Under the pieces are notes generated by a model. It worked only from the letters and a program-made list of their open reading frames with translations. It was not told where the DNA came from and made no database searches. Position numbers and translations under genes: made by a program. A DNA stretch of 38,524 nucleotides from Alphaproteobacteria bacterium. Its GTDB lineage: Bacteria > Pseudomonadota > Alphaproteobacteria > UBA8366 > GCA-2717185. Of the stretch, positions 26,467-35,014 are shown in pieces. Numbering within the stretch: the first letter of the stretch is position 1; every line of letters starts with the position of its first letter. The stretch covers positions 1 through 38,524 of the forward strand of contig JAJFJB010000311.1 in the NCBI GenBank assembly GCA_021774435.1, in the 5' to 3' direction.

Positions 26467-27054
26467 ATGATGAGGTATTCTAACGGATCGAAATACGGTG
26501 TGATTGACGCCAGCGCGAGGGTGAACGAGTGTAATCATCCAGGCTGCGGTGCCGAAGCGAACCACCGCGCACCGAAGGCGCGAAACCGGTTGGACGATTA
26601 TTACTGGTTTTGCCTCGATCATATCAGGGAATACAACCGTAACTGGAACTATTACGCGGGCATGAGTGACGGACAGGTCGAGTCGGAAATCAAAAACGAT
26701 ACGGTATGGCGCCGCCCCTCTTGGCCCTTCAGTGGTGCCGGCCAGGGCGATACTTTCGGCGCCAATATCCGGTTTCGTGACGACCTCGGGATATTCGATG
26801 CCGCGCAATCCTCTCATTCCCGAAAAAGAAAGAACGAGCAGGACAAACGGCCCCGGCAGGACGCACAAGTTGAACGCGCCTTGAAAATCATGAATATTGA
26901 CGGCCCTGTGAACTTGACCGAGTTGAAGTCGCGCTATAAGGAACTTGTCAAACGGCTTCACCCCGACGCCAATGGCGGTGATCGCGCGGCCGAAGAGAAA
27001 TTGAAGGACATCAATCAAGCATACGCTACGATAAAGAAATTCTTGGTCGCATAG
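26467..27054 (+). CDS. J-domain protein with N-terminal Cys/His metal site
   Basis: 195 residues. The N-terminal part has Cys22, Cys27, Cys49 and His52 (CNHPGC; FCLDHI), likely a zinc site, in a segment rich in aromatic residues (DDYYWFCLDHIREYN). The C-terminal ~45 residues form a J-domain with HPD at 165-167, the motif that stimulates Hsp70 ATPase. It therefore probably recruits DnaK to an unknown client. An ATG at 26467 or the adjacent 26470 is the likely start; the TTG at 26419 is less plausible. In alphaproteobacteria this type of gene often precedes cobS, as it does here, 63 bases upstream. Confidence 0.88.
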   Translation: MMRYSNGSKYGVIDASARVNECNHPGCGAEANHRAPKARNRLDDYYWFCLDHIREYNRNWNYYAGMSDGQVESEIKNDTVWRRPSWPFSGAGQGDTFGANIRFRDDLGIFDAAQSSHSRKRKNEQDKRPRQDAQVERALKIMNIDGPVNLTELKSRYKELVKRLHPDANGGDRAAEEKLKDINQAYATIKKFLVA

Positions 27055-27117
27055 GTATAGCGCGACGCGACCGACCCGCCTGAAATTTAAGACACTTCAA
27101 CGACTGGAATTGCCCGC

Positions 27118-28116
27118 ATGACAACGAACGACGCCCCGAACCGGGCACATGAATTAGATGCGCCGGATATGGAGGTTTCTGTCCGGGAGACGTTCGGCCT
27201 TGAAACCGACATGGTCGTGCCCGCTTTCTCGTTCGGATCCGATTATGTCCCCGAGCGTGATGAATCTTACGTCTTCGACCACGAAACAACGATGGCGATC
27301 CTCGCAGGATTTGGCCATAACCGACGCGTGATGATCCAGGGTTACCATGGCACCGGTAAATCGACCCATATCGAGCAAGTGGCCTCGCTCCTGAACTGGC
27401 CTTGTATCCGCATCAATTTGGACAGCCACATCAGCCGCATCGACCTCATCGGCAAAGATGCGATTGTCCTGAGCGAAGGTAAGCAGATAACCGAGTTCCG
27501 GGAAGGAATTCTACCCTGGGCTCTGCAGAACCCCTGCGGGCTTTGCTTCGACGAGTACGATGCCGGACGCCCCGACGTCATGTTTGTCATTCAACGTATT
27601 CTCGAAGTCGACGGCAAATTGACCCTGCTCGATCAAAGCCGAATTATCCGTCCGCACCCGTACTTCCGTATGTTCTCCACGGCCAACACGGTGGGGCTGG
27701 GCGATACGACGGGCCTTTACCACGGCACGCAGCAAATCAACCAAGGCCAGATGGACCGTTGGAATATCGTGACGACCCTCAACTATCTGCCGCACAAGGA
27801 AGAAGAGAAGATCGTTCTTTCCAAACTGCCCAGCTACGATAATGATGACGGGCGCAAGATGATCGAAACCATGGTCGCTTTGGCGGACTTGACGCGGACC
27901 GGGTTCATTGGCGGTGATATTTCGACCGTCATGTCGCCACGAACCGTCATCACCTGGGCGGAGAATACGGATATCTTTAAGGATCGAGGATTCGCTTTCC
28001 GCGTCACGTTCCTGAACAAATGCGACGAAATGGAACGCCCGATCGTTGCCGAGTACTATCAGCGTTGCTTTGGCGAGGAATTGCCGGAGGCGAGCACCGC
28101 GATCACGGTCAATTAA
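27118..28116 (+). CDS. cobS: Cobaltochelatase subunit CobS
   Basis: 332-residue MoxR-like AAA+ ATPase. With CobT it powers CobN to insert cobalt into hydrogenobyrinic acid a,c-diamide in aerobic cobalamin biosynthesis. The conserved N-terminus ([16 protein letters not shown]), Walker A GYHGTGKS (75-82), Walker [11 protein letters not shown] and the sensor segment [20 protein letters not shown] are all present. cobT starts 10 bases downstream. No cobN and no cobalamin riboswitch-like element are seen before it. Confidence 0.96.
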   Translation: MTTNDAPNRAHELDAPDMEVSVRETFGLETDMVVPAFSFGSDYVPERDESYVFDHETTMAILAGFGHNRRVMIQGYHGTGKSTHIEQVASLLNWPCIRINLDSHISRIDLIGKDAIVLSEGKQITEFREGILPWALQNPCGLCFDEYDAGRPDVMFVIQRILEVDGKLTLLDQSRIIRPHPYFRMFSTANTVGLGDTTGLYHGTQQINQGQMDRWNIVTTLNYLPHKEEEKIVLSKLPSYDNDDGRKMIETMVALADLTRTGFIGGDISTVMSPRTVITWAENTDIFKDRGFAFRVTFLNKCDEMERPIVAEYYQRCFGEELPEASTAITVN

Positions 28117-28126
28117 AGGCACGCTG

Positions 28127-30016
28127 ATGTCCGAGGGCGAACCACCGATTGAGAGTTTTAAGCGCGCGGTCGCCGCCTGTTTCCGCGCGATGTCCGATCG
28201 CGACGAAATGGAAGTAACGTTCTCCGCCGAGCCGCCCGGCGTAAGCGGAGAACGGGCACGGCTGCCGTTTCCAAGCCGGGAATTGCCTAGCGAGGAAGTT
28301 GCACAAGTTCGTGGTGAAGCGGACGCCATGGCGCTGAAGCTCCGGCATCACGATGCAAAATTGCACAGCCAACGCATGCCTTCCGGCGATGTCGCGCCAG
28401 TTCTCTTCGAAATGCTGGAGCAAGCCCGGGTCGAAGCGCTCGGTACATCGCGTATGTCGGGGGCGAGCGAAAATATCGCCGCTGCGTTGGAAGATAAATT
28501 CCGCCGCGAAGGCCTGCATCGCGTTAACGACCGAACCGAAGCGACGATGCCCGAGGTCGTACGCCTTATGGCGCGTCAGGCATTTACCGGTGAAACTCCG
28601 CCGCCGGCGGCGCAACGTGTGTGTGAGTTGTGGGAACCCGTCCTAAAGGAAAAGATCGGTCAGGACCTCGAACTCCTGCGGAAATGCCTGGAAGATCAGG
28701 CCGAATATAGCAGTACGGTGCGCAAGCTCATTACCGATCTCGATATCGAAATTGGGGCCGAGCACGATTCCGAAGACAATGAGTCTTCCGGCGATGAAGC
28801 CGATGAAGATTCCATGCAGTCCGAGTCCGAGGATGAAGGTGGCGAATCCGCTGATTCCGCAGGTGAATCCGGCGGTGAAGCGACGGAAACCGAGGGCGGC
28901 GACGACGATCTCGGTGATATGATGCCGGATGAAGCCGACGGCGAAATGATGCCGTCGGAAGGCAGCGAAGAGCCTGGCGATCCCGGTAAACGGTGGCGCC
29001 CGGAGCATGACCTGTCGAACGTGCCGAAAGAGGCATTTTATGCGGCGTACACCAACGCGTTCGATGAAGTTGTCGCCGCAGAAACGCTGTGCGATCCGGA
29101 AGAACTGTCCCGCCTGCGCCAGCTACTCGACCAGCAGCTTGCGCAACTCCAAGGCCTGATCGGCCGATTGGCAAACCGCCTGCAGCGGCGCCTGTTGGCC
29201 AAACAGACACGGTCCTGGGACTTCAATCTCGAAGAAGGTCTGCTCGATACCGCACGGCTTGACCGCGTCGTCACAAGCCCCCTGCATCCGTTGTCCTTCA
29301 AGCAGGAAAAAGAAACCGAATTCCGCGATACGGTCGTGACCCTGCTGATCGATAATTCGGGGTCCATGCGGGGCCGGCCCATTACCATTGCGGCAATGAG
29401 CGCCGACATTCTCGCGCGGACGCTTGAGCGCTGCGCCGTCAAGGTCGAAGTTTTGGGTTTCACAACGCGTGCCTGGAAGGGTGGACAATCACGTGAAAAA
29501 TGGATCTCGGAAGGCAAAATCGCCAACCCGGGACGGCTCAACGACTTGCGGCACATCGTCTACAAGTCCGCGGACGCACCCTGGCGCCGTGCTCGGAAGA
29601 ATCTCGGCCTCATGCTGCGCGAAGGGCTATTGAAGGAAAACATCGATGGCGAGGCGCTGATGTGGGCGCACGACCGTCTTTTGGGCCGTCCAGAGCAGCG
29701 ACGAATTCTAATGGTTATTTCCGATGGCGCACCCGTCGACGACTCGACCTTGTCCGTCAATCCCGGGAATTATCTCGAACGGCATTTACGCGACGTTATC
29801 GACTATATCGAAACTCGGTCGCCCGTCGAATTGCTGGCCATCGGCATTGGGCATGATGTCACCCGCTACTATCGGCGCGCTGTGACCATCGTCGACGTCG
29901 AGCAGTTGGGCGGTACCATGATGGAGAATCTCGCGGAACTTTTCGACGAAGAAGAAGTAAGGCGCGCGGCGAGCCGCCGAGGCGGTTCTTCTCGAGCAGC
30001 CGGCGGCCGACGCTGA
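28127..30016 (+). CDS. cobT: Cobaltochelatase subunit CobT
   Basis: 629 residues. An N-terminal helical part, a highly acidic Glu/Asp/Ser/Gly linker (about 215-310, typical of CobT), and a C-terminal von Willebrand A domain whose MIDAS motif DNSGSM starts near residue 409. Together with CobS it forms the ATPase ring of the chelatase. The frame is open 27 codons further upstream within cobS, but the ATG at 28127 has AAAGG 8 nt before it and matches the family start. The VWA tail ends in a basic, Arg/Gly-rich stretch. Confidence 0.95.
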   Translation: MSEGEPPIESFKRAVAACFRAMSDRDEMEVTFSAEPPGVSGERARLPFPSRELPSEEVAQVRGEADAMALKLRHHDAKLHSQRMPSGDVAPVLFEMLEQARVEALGTSRMSGASENIAAALEDKFRREGLHRVNDRTEATMPEVVRLMARQAFTGETPPPAAQRVCELWEPVLKEKIGQDLELLRKCLEDQAEYSSTVRKLITDLDIEIGAEHDSEDNESSGDEADEDSMQSESEDEGGESADSAGESGGEATETEGGDDDLGDMMPDEADGEMMPSEGSEEPGDPGKRWRPEHDLSNVPKEAFYAAYTNAFDEVVAAETLCDPEELSRLRQLLDQQLAQLQGLIGRLANRLQRRLLAKQTRSWDFNLEEGLLDTARLDRVVTSPLHPLSFKQEKETEFRDTVVTLLIDNSGSMRGRPITIAAMSADILARTLERCAVKVEVLGFTTRAWKGGQSREKWISEGKIANPGRLNDLRHIVYKSADAPWRRARKNLGLMLREGLLKENIDGEALMWAHDRLLGRPEQRRILMVISDGAPVDDSTLSVNPGNYLERHLRDVIDYIETRSPVELLAIGIGHDVTRYYRRAVTIVDVEQLGGTMMENLAELFDEEEVRRAASRRGGSSRAAGGRR

Positions 30017-30087
30017 AGACTGAATGACCGGCGTCATACCCACCGGCAAGCGCCTAATTTCCAGTCAATTTGTATATGACACAAAAA

Positions 30088-30110
30088 AAAGCCCGCTTTT
30101 CGCGGGCTTT
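30088..30110 (-). terminator. Rho-independent terminator of rpmB
   Basis: A 9-bp stem AAAGCCCGC / GCGGGCTTT with a 5-nt loop. Read on the minus strand it is followed by a run of eight Ts (30090-30083), a textbook terminator 26 bases after the rpmB stop. On the plus strand it may also serve cobT, with a shorter T-run. Confidence 0.88.
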
Positions 30111-30135
30111 CGCCTTTTCGGCGCTACCTTGATGC

Positions 30136-30423
30136 TTATTTCGCTGCGGCGGCTTTCGTAATGCGCCGCTTGATGCGAAGGGCTTCAGGAGTAAGTTTCC
30201 GGTTCGACGTCCCGAGCAAGAAGGCATCAAGGCCACCATTCTTTTCAATCGTGCGAATGGCGCGTGTGGAAACCCGCATCCGCACCATTTCGCCTAGCGC
30301 ATCGCTCATTAACGACGTCTGTTGAACGTTTGGCAGGAACCGCCGGCGCGTTTTGTTATGCGCGTGGCTTACATTGTTGCCTGAAAGTACGCCTTTACCC
30401 GTGATGTCGCAGCGTCGCGCCAT
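30136..30423 (-). CDS. rpmB: 50S ribosomal protein L28
   Basis: 95 residues, the longer alphaproteobacterial form of L28. Starts [21 protein letters not shown], then [12 protein letters not shown], and later [20 protein letters not shown], all typical. Highly basic. The ATG at 30423 follows a GAGGA ribosome binding site at 8-9 nt, so the longer open frame upstream is discarded. It has its own promoter-like sequence and terminator and is convergent with cobT. Confidence 0.97.
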   Translation of the reverse strand: MARRCDITGKGVLSGNNVSHAHNKTRRRFLPNVQQTSLMSDALGEMVRMRVSTRAIRTIEKNGGLDAFLLGTSNRKLTPEALRIKRRITKAAAAK

Positions 30424-30475
30424 GTCTCGATCCTCAAAAAATGCAAAACCCCACGGAACATCGCGAGGGCGGCGT

Positions 30476-30504
30476 CTTTTACGGCACCTGCGGCACCGCG
30501 TCAA
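30476..30504 (-). promoter_or_regulatory. rpmB: Promoter of rpmB
   Basis: On the minus strand TTGACG (30504-30499), a 17-nt spacer and TAAAAG (30481-30476) match sigma-70 hexamers at 5/6 and 4/6 positions. The rpmB ATG lies 53 bases downstream. Confidence 0.55.
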
Positions 30505-30535
30505 GTCACCCCGTTATGCCTTGCTTCGTAACGGC

Positions 30536-31300
30536 TTAGCCTTCGTCCCAGACGACGTCGGTAAGCGGCAAACCCTGGATATCCGCCTTGGTCAATGGGT
30601 GGTCAGGGGTGATGCCCGCCTGTTCGAGGAGCGAAGCAATTTGCCGCACATGCTGGGTCGAATGCCATACCGTGCGTTCCAGCATTTCGTGACGCGTCGT
30701 TCCACCGAAATAGGTTGGAACCTGGCCCGAAAAATCCTCGCCTTTGGCACCGGCCCACCATGCCCCGAAACGGGATCGCACCGACTCGCCAAAATCGGCA
30801 ATTTGGGCGCTAGTCTGCAAATCTTCGGGGGGGAGCGCGACGAGATTTTCATGAGTCAGCGACTCGCCGGTTTCTTCCATATCCAAAAATGCGGACGGAA
30901 TTTGGAAGACATGGTGCATCAGCACGCGCCAAGACCGTGGCCGGTTCGGCAATTCACGCTCCAGATGCTCATCCGGCATTGACCGAACCAACCGGATTGC
31001 CGTCTCTATGTTTCCAAGATAGCGGTTCGCCAATTCGTCGGGCGAGAGTTCAGGCGCGGTATCATCCTCGAGGTCGAGGAAATCGACAACATCCTTAATA
31101 ACCTGTGCGAAGACGAAATTATCGCCGCGAGAGACCACCGGTATCGACCGTGCGCCGATCCGCGCCAGTTCTTCCCGACCGCCGTTGTTTTCCAAAATAT
31201 TTACTGATTCGAATTCGATCCCACGGACCGACAGGTATTCTTTTACCCGGAGACAGCTCGTTCAATGAGGCTGCCAGAAAACCTTGATCGCTGCTTCCAT
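30536..31300 (-). CDS. Glutaredoxin-like/DinB-like fusion with in-frame TGA at the redox cysteine: candidate selenoprotein
   Basis: Read from the ATG at 31300, which has AAGGAA 6 nt upstream, the frame gives MEAAIKVFWQPH, then TGA (31264-31262), then TSCLRVKEYL and 238 further residues; 254 codons before the stop if the TGA is read through. Residues 1-77 look like a glutaredoxin/thioredoxin fold: UxxC redox site at 13-16 and cis-proline Pro54 in GARSIPVV. Residues ~85-254 resemble the DinB/DUF664 four-helix fold with putative metal histidines (His129/His130, His213, His217 in WHSTQH). The TGA sits precisely at the first cysteine of CxxC, the classical place for selenocysteine. No other stop or frameshift interrupts the gene. 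Without readthrough, translation could only resume at weak internal starts (TTG 31195, ATG at codon 108), losing the redox site. From memory, Cys-containing relatives with the same fusion exist in other alphaproteobacteria. Nonsense mutation or sequencing error is the alternative. Confidence 0.75.
31232..31249 (-). promoter_or_regulatory. SECIS-like hairpin downstream of the in-frame TGA
   Basis: Beginning 12 nt after the TGA, the transcript can form CGGGUA/UACCUG (six pairs, one G-U) around the loop AAAGAA. Further out, three weak pairs beyond a 2x2 internal loop, and ACG/CGU at the base, could extend it. Position and size resemble bacterial SECIS elements. The loop has its G at the fourth position and not within the first two, so the match to the usual consensus is imperfect. 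Confidence 0.4.
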
Positions 31301-31342
31301 GACTATTTCCTTACTAATTTCACCCTAATCAATCTGGCTGAA

Positions 31343-31371
31343 AGTATAGGCGCGCGCTTCAATTCGAACAA
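31343..31371 (-). promoter_or_regulatory. Promoter of the glutaredoxin-DinB gene
   Basis: TTGTTC (31371-31366), a 17-nt spacer, and TATACT (31348-31343) on the minus strand, in the 87-base gap after the second amidase. The -10 matches 5/6, the -35 only 3/6. It predicts a short leader and an independently expressed gene. Confidence 0.42.
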
Positions 31372-31387
31372 CCGGACCTGAGGGCCG

Positions 31388-32665
31388 TTAGGATGCAATC
31401 GAATTTTCGACCCAACAGGCAACTGACATCAGGTAATCGTCGTCGCCGTACCGCGCCACTAGTTGAGCGCCGACCGGCAAGCCTGTCGGGCCGATATGGC
31501 CAGGCAAGGTCACGCAAGGCGTCCCCATCGTCGTCCAGGGCCGATTGAAGGTCGCATCGCCTGTCGTTTCGAACCCTTCCGGCGCTTCACCGACCGCGGA
31601 CGGCACGATAAGCGCATCGATGCCGTCCATAACAGCGGCAAACCCCTGGCGGCATCGGTCGGTAAGTTCAATCGCCGCCCCATAATCTGCATAACTCGCC
31701 GCCGCGCCCGTCGCCATCTGCGCCTTCAGCCGGTCGCTCAACAATTCTTCATGTTGATTGTATTCATGCGCGAGCGCCCGGCGCCCCTCATACATCATGA
31801 TCGTCTTGTTGGCGCCTTCCAGCCCGGCATATTCGACCGGTAGGGTCACCTCACGAACTTCCGCCCCGGCATCTGTAACGGCACTGATGGCTGCCTCGAC
31901 GGCGGCATGAGACGACGCATCCGCACGGTCCCACCAGGGTGTCCGGCAGAAGCCGAACCGCGGCGGACCGGCAAGCGGCACCACGGCTGCCGGCGCGCCC
32001 ATCATTGCCGCGCGCAGGAGGGCGAAGTCGCCCGCGTGCCGTGCCATTGCGCCGAGTGTATCCAACGATCGCGCCAACAGCTTCACACCGGCATAGCTGA
32101 ACTGACCGATCGTCGGCTTATAGCCGGCGACACCGCAAAAGGACGATGGCCGGATCACGGAGCCCCCAGTCTGCGTACCCAATGCCAGCGGGACCATCAT
32201 ATCCGCGACGGACGCCGCTGAACCGCTGGAAGAGCCGCCCGGTGTGTGCGCCAGATTATGCGGGTTCCGGGTACCCGCCGGATTGACGAACGCAAATTCC
32301 GTCGTTGCCGTTTTACCCAGAACAACCCCGCCGGCCGCACGGACCAGCGCCACGCAGGCCGCATCGGCAACAGGCCGGTATCCGGGATAAATCGCGGAAC
32401 CATAGGCGGTCGGCATATCGAAGGTCTCGATAACATCCTTGAAGCCGACCGGCACCCCATGCAGCGCGCCTTTGGGTCCCTCGCGGTCGCGTTGCCGTGC
32501 TTCCGCAAGTGCCGCGTCCGGATCGATATGGGCCCACGCCACGACATCGGCCTCCCGTTCCGCGATACGTCCGAGACAGGCTGCCGTCAGCGCCTCGCTG
32601 GTAATGTCCTTTGCCGCAATCGCTTGCGCGGCCGCAGTCGCTGTCAGCTCGTTCAACTTGCTCAT
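31388..32665 (-). CDS. Amidase signature family hydrolase (second paralogue)
   Basis: 425 residues with the full Ser-cisSer-Lys set: Lys76 (GFKDVIE), cis-Ser145 (GGSSSGSAAS) and Ser169 in TQTGGSVIRP. The spacings (69 and 24 residues) are identical to those in the amidase at 9145-10455, and long stretches align (e.g. SLDTLG, FCG.[VA]GYKP, RNP.NL.HTPGG), so the two are paralogues. This copy keeps the usual glycine before the nucleophile. The ATG at 32665 starts the typical N-terminal helix. It lies between meaB and the glutaredoxin-DinB gene on the same strand. The substrate is unknown; many such genes are annotated as GatA-like without being part of GatCAB. Confidence 0.9.
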   Translation of the reverse strand: MSKLNELTATAAAQAIAAKDITSEALTAACLGRIAEREADVVAWAHIDPDAALAEARQRDREGPKGALHGVPVGFKDVIETFDMPTAYGSAIYPGYRPVADAACVALVRAAGGVVLGKTATTEFAFVNPAGTRNPHNLAHTPGGSSSGSAASVADMMVPLALGTQTGGSVIRPSSFCGVAGYKPTIGQFSYAGVKLLARSLDTLGAMARHAGDFALLRAAMMGAPAAVVPLAGPPRFGFCRTPWWDRADASSHAAVEAAISAVTDAGAEVREVTLPVEYAGLEGANKTIMMYEGRRALAHEYNQHEELLSDRLKAQMATGAAASYADYGAAIELTDRCRQGFAAVMDGIDALIVPSAVGEAPEGFETTGDATFNRPWTTMGTPCVTLPGHIGPTGLPVGAQLVARYGDDDYLMSVACWVENSIAS

Positions 32666-32710
32666 GATGCGCTCTTATCCAATCGAATTGCGGAACGTAG
32701 CATCCAGAGA

Positions 32711-33694
32711 TTAGTCGCCGAGAAAGGACTTAAGCAAACGGCGCGCCGCTGCCGCGGGTGTGATCGCGCCTGACGTCACTTGAGCCTCGAGCGCAGAAAG
32801 GCTCGACTGAACGTCGCTATGGCCCCGCAGTTTCTCGAGCAGGCTGTCCGTCACTTCCGACCACATCCAACTGCGCGACTGCTCGGCGCGACGGTCTGTT
32901 ATTTCGCCGCTGTCGCCTAATCTCGCTTGATAGTCCTCGATATGATCCCAGGCGTCATCAATTCCCATACCAGTCAGTGCGGAACAGGCCGCGACCGGGA
33001 TCTGCCAGTTCGGTGACGCCGGCCGTAACAGATGTATTGCGCTGCGATAGTCGGAGACGGCGTGCCGCGCGGACATTTCAAACTCACCGTCCGCCTTGTT
33101 GACGAGGATCATATCCGCCAGTTCCACGATACCCTTCTTCATACCCTGCAATTCGTCACCGCCGGCGGGCGATAACAGCAGGACAAACATATCGGTCATT
33201 TCCTTGACGGTAGTCTCCGACTGACCAACGCCGACTGTCTCAACGATTATCACATCATACGCCGCCGCCTCGCAGATTGAGATCGCTTCCCGGGTCCGCC
33301 TGGCGACCCCACCGAGGGTCGTGCCCGCTGGCGACGGGCGGATAAAAGCGTTTGCTTCGCGCGACAAGGTTTCCATGCGCGTCTTGTCGCCGAGGATCGA
33401 TCCGCCACTCAGTTTTGACGACGGGTCGACGGCCAACACCGCCACTCTCCGCCCATTTCCGATGACGTGACGGCCCAATGCTTCGATAAATGTCGATTTG
33501 CCGACGCCCGGCACACCGGAAATGCCAACGCGGATCGAGTCCACCCGGTGCGGCAACAGTACCTCGAGCAGGCGCTCCGCCTGTTCTCGATGATCCTCGC
33601 GTCCTGACTCCGCGAGCGTGATAGCACGCCCAAGTGCTCGCCGATCACCGTCGCGGACCGCGCGGGCAAGATCTTCCATGGACTTAACCGTCAT
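32711..33694 (-). CDS. meaB: Methylmalonyl-CoA mutase-associated GTPase MeaB
   Basis: 327-residue G3E-family GTPase. MeaB gates B12 cofactor loading into methylmalonyl-CoA mutase and protects the mutase from inactivation. P-loop GVPGVGKST (60-68), the LAVDPSSKLSGGSILGDKTRM switch region, VETVGVGQSE and the base-specificity motif NKAD are all present. This family is sometimes annotated ArgK in error. The C-terminal part of a B12-binding mutase lies at the right edge of the window, 4.5 kb upstream on the same strand, supporting the role. The ATG overlaps the stop of the upstream small gene by four bases. Confidence 0.96.
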   Translation of the reverse strand: MTVKSMEDLARAVRDGDRRALGRAITLAESGREDHREQAERLLEVLLPHRVDSIRVGISGVPGVGKSTFIEALGRHVIGNGRRVAVLAVDPSSKLSGGSILGDKTRMETLSREANAFIRPSPAGTTLGGVARRTREAISICEAAAYDVIIVETVGVGQSETTVKEMTDMFVLLLSPAGGDELQGMKKGIVELADMILVNKADGEFEMSARHAVSDYRSAIHLLRPASPNWQIPVAACSALTGMGIDDAWDHIEDYQARLGDSGEITDRRAEQSRSWMWSEVTDSLLEKLRGHSDVQSSLSALEAQVTSGAITPAAAARRLLKSFLGD

Positions 33695-34014
33695 TCAGTT
33701 TTCTTACCTTTGTCGCTCAACGCATCACTGGCAAGCTTCGTGAGTTTATTTCGCAAACCTTCGTCGAGCTGTTCATACTCTTCGCGCCGTTGCCGGTATA
33801 GCGCCATTGTTTGCCGAATTAGCGCTGCCTTGTCATCGCCATCTTCAATTTCTACCGGCTCGGTCTGAGCGGGCGACGCTTCCTCGGAAACCTGTTCATC
33901 AGCGTCTTCTTTTGTTTCTTCAGGCGGACCTTCCGGTTGGGCCGCGCGCATCTTCGCTGCTGCGTCGCGCGCTCGCTTGTCCATAAAGACCAGGCGCATC
34001 AACCATTTTATCAT
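33691..34014 (-). CDS. Small charged protein of unknown function
   Basis: 107 residues. Starts MIKWLMRLVFMDKRARDAAAK, an amphipathic helix, then an acidic, Pro/Glu-rich stretch (about 25-60), then a predicted helical C-terminus (LIRQTMALYRQRREEYEQLDE) that may form a short coiled coil. I recognise no family. It is tightly coupled on both sides: its start overlaps the VOC gene stop by one base (TAATG) and its stop overlaps the meaB start by four (ATGA). This argues that it is a real gene, possibly linked to the mutase system. Confidence 0.72.
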   Translation of the reverse strand: MIKWLMRLVFMDKRARDAAAKMRAAQPEGPPEETKEDADEQVSEEASPAQTEPVEIEDGDDKAALIRQTMALYRQRREEYEQLDEGLRNKLTKLASDALSDKGKKTE

Positions 34015-34442
34015 TACGATGCTGTCTGGAGCGGTTCCGCGCCCGGTCCAAGCGGCTGTCCATAGCTAAACTCGACGAAATTTCCGTCCGGGTCCTTCAA
34101 TCCGCAATAATAACCAACCGGATACGGCTCCTGGCGAGGCTCCCATTCAAGACAACCTGTGACTCGCCCCTTGTCCGCGACCGCGTCGACCGCGTCCCGG
34201 CTCGGCATGGCAAATCCAAAATGACTGAAGTCGCGTTCGCTCTGATTGCGCCCCTCTCCACCCGGCAAGAGAACGAATACAAAATCGCTCTCCCGTCCCG
34301 GCTCGGCCATCCAGACAATACGTCGATCCTTGTTGTCGGTGCGTTCGCGCACGACAGCCAGGCCGCAAAACCGTTCGTAGAATTCGACGCACGCATCGAC
34401 GCTGCGGACATGCAATGCAATATGCGTAAAATTCACGGCCAT
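34014..34442 (-). CDS. VOC-superfamily (glyoxalase-like) protein
   Basis: 142 residues with two beta-alpha-beta-beta-beta modules. Likely metal ligands are His7 (THIALHV), His74 (FSHFGF) and Glu124 (NFVEFSYG), with the DPDGNFVEF ending typical of glyoxalase I, dioxygenase and epimerase relatives. Being cotranscribed with meaB it is tempting to call it methylmalonyl-CoA epimerase, but the sequence looks closer to generic glyoxalase/lactoylglutathione-lyase types, so the substrate is left open. 45 bases separate it from the upstream acetyltransferase. Confidence 0.85.
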   Translation of the reverse strand: MAVNFTHIALHVRSVDACVEFYERFCGLAVVRERTDNKDRRIVWMAEPGRESDFVFVLLPGGEGRNQSERDFSHFGFAMPSRDAVDAVADKGRVTGCLEWEPRQEPYPVGYYCGLKDPDGNFVEFSYGQPLGPGAEPLQTAS

Positions 34443-34487
34443 GGGTTCAACTTAATCCGCCTAATTTTGCGAAACCAACGCCGCCCA

Positions 34488-34997
34488 TCACGCAAAGACC
34501 TTCGCCATCATCACCTCGCTGACAAAACTGCCATCCACGATCAGAGAATCCCGCTTCGTACCTTCCTCGACATAGCCCATTTTTTTGTAAAGCGAACGTG
34601 CCACGGTATTGTGTGCCATAACCGTAAGCTCCAGCCGCCGCAGGCCCCTGTCTTCCGCGAACCGATCCAGCGCCTCCATAAGCCCACGCCCCAGCCCGCG
34701 CGCGCTGTGCGCGCCCAGGATGCCGATACCGACCGTGGCTGTAAATCTGTTGCGCGTAAAATCCCCACCCATCGCGACGGCCTCGCCAACCGCTTCCGGC
34801 CCCTGCCAAGCATTGAGCAGCAGATAATGCGGCAAGGAGGAGAACCGCTCGATCACGGACCGCATCTCGTCAATGGAGCGGGCGCGCTCGCCAGGGCCAC
34901 GCAAAAAATAGCTGGTTTCGCCCAACAGCAACTCGCCAAACGAATACAGCGCAGCGGCGTCTTCCGGGGCGGCCGATCGGATCTCATAATCGCGCAT
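34488..34997 (-). CDS. GNAT family N-acetyltransferase
   Basis: 169 residues. Acetyl-CoA motif A lies at HSARGLGRGLMEAL (97-110), with RRLELTVMAHNTVARSLYKKMGY (120-142) as motif B, a pattern shared with RimI-like and phosphinothricin-type acetyltransferases. The substrate cannot be named. The open frame extends upstream into the coiled-coil gene, but the ATG at 34997 begins the family fold (YEIRSAAPEDAAAL) and lies 17 bases after the stop of that gene. Confidence 0.88.
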   Translation of the reverse strand: MRDYEIRSAAPEDAAALYSFGELLLGETSYFLRGPGERARSIDEMRSVIERFSSLPHYLLLNAWQGPEAVGEAVAMGGDFTRNRFTATVGIGILGAHSARGLGRGLMEALDRFAEDRGLRRLELTVMAHNTVARSLYKKMGYVEEGTKRDSLIVDGSFVSEVMMAKVFA

Positions 34998-35014
34998 GAA
35001 AGACCGCCGCAGTT

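Noticed and set aside
27055-27117. Possible cobalamin riboswitch before cobS
   Set aside because: The gap is only 63 bases and holds no B12-box-like sequence; too short for such an element.
27511-28329. A 272-codon minus-strand open frame opposite cobS/cobT
   Set aside because: Spans the junction of two well-supported genes on the other strand and lacks any motif.
30536-31195. A gene model for the DinB protein starting at the TTG at 31195
   Set aside because: This start falls within the glutaredoxin fold (Leu of VNILENN), has no ribosome binding site, and ignores the in-frame ATG with strong SD at 31300 upstream of the TGA.
34014-34442. Calling the VOC gene methylmalonyl-CoA epimerase from its proximity to meaB
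   Set aside because: The sequence resembles general glyoxalase-like proteins; neighbourhood alone is not enough.
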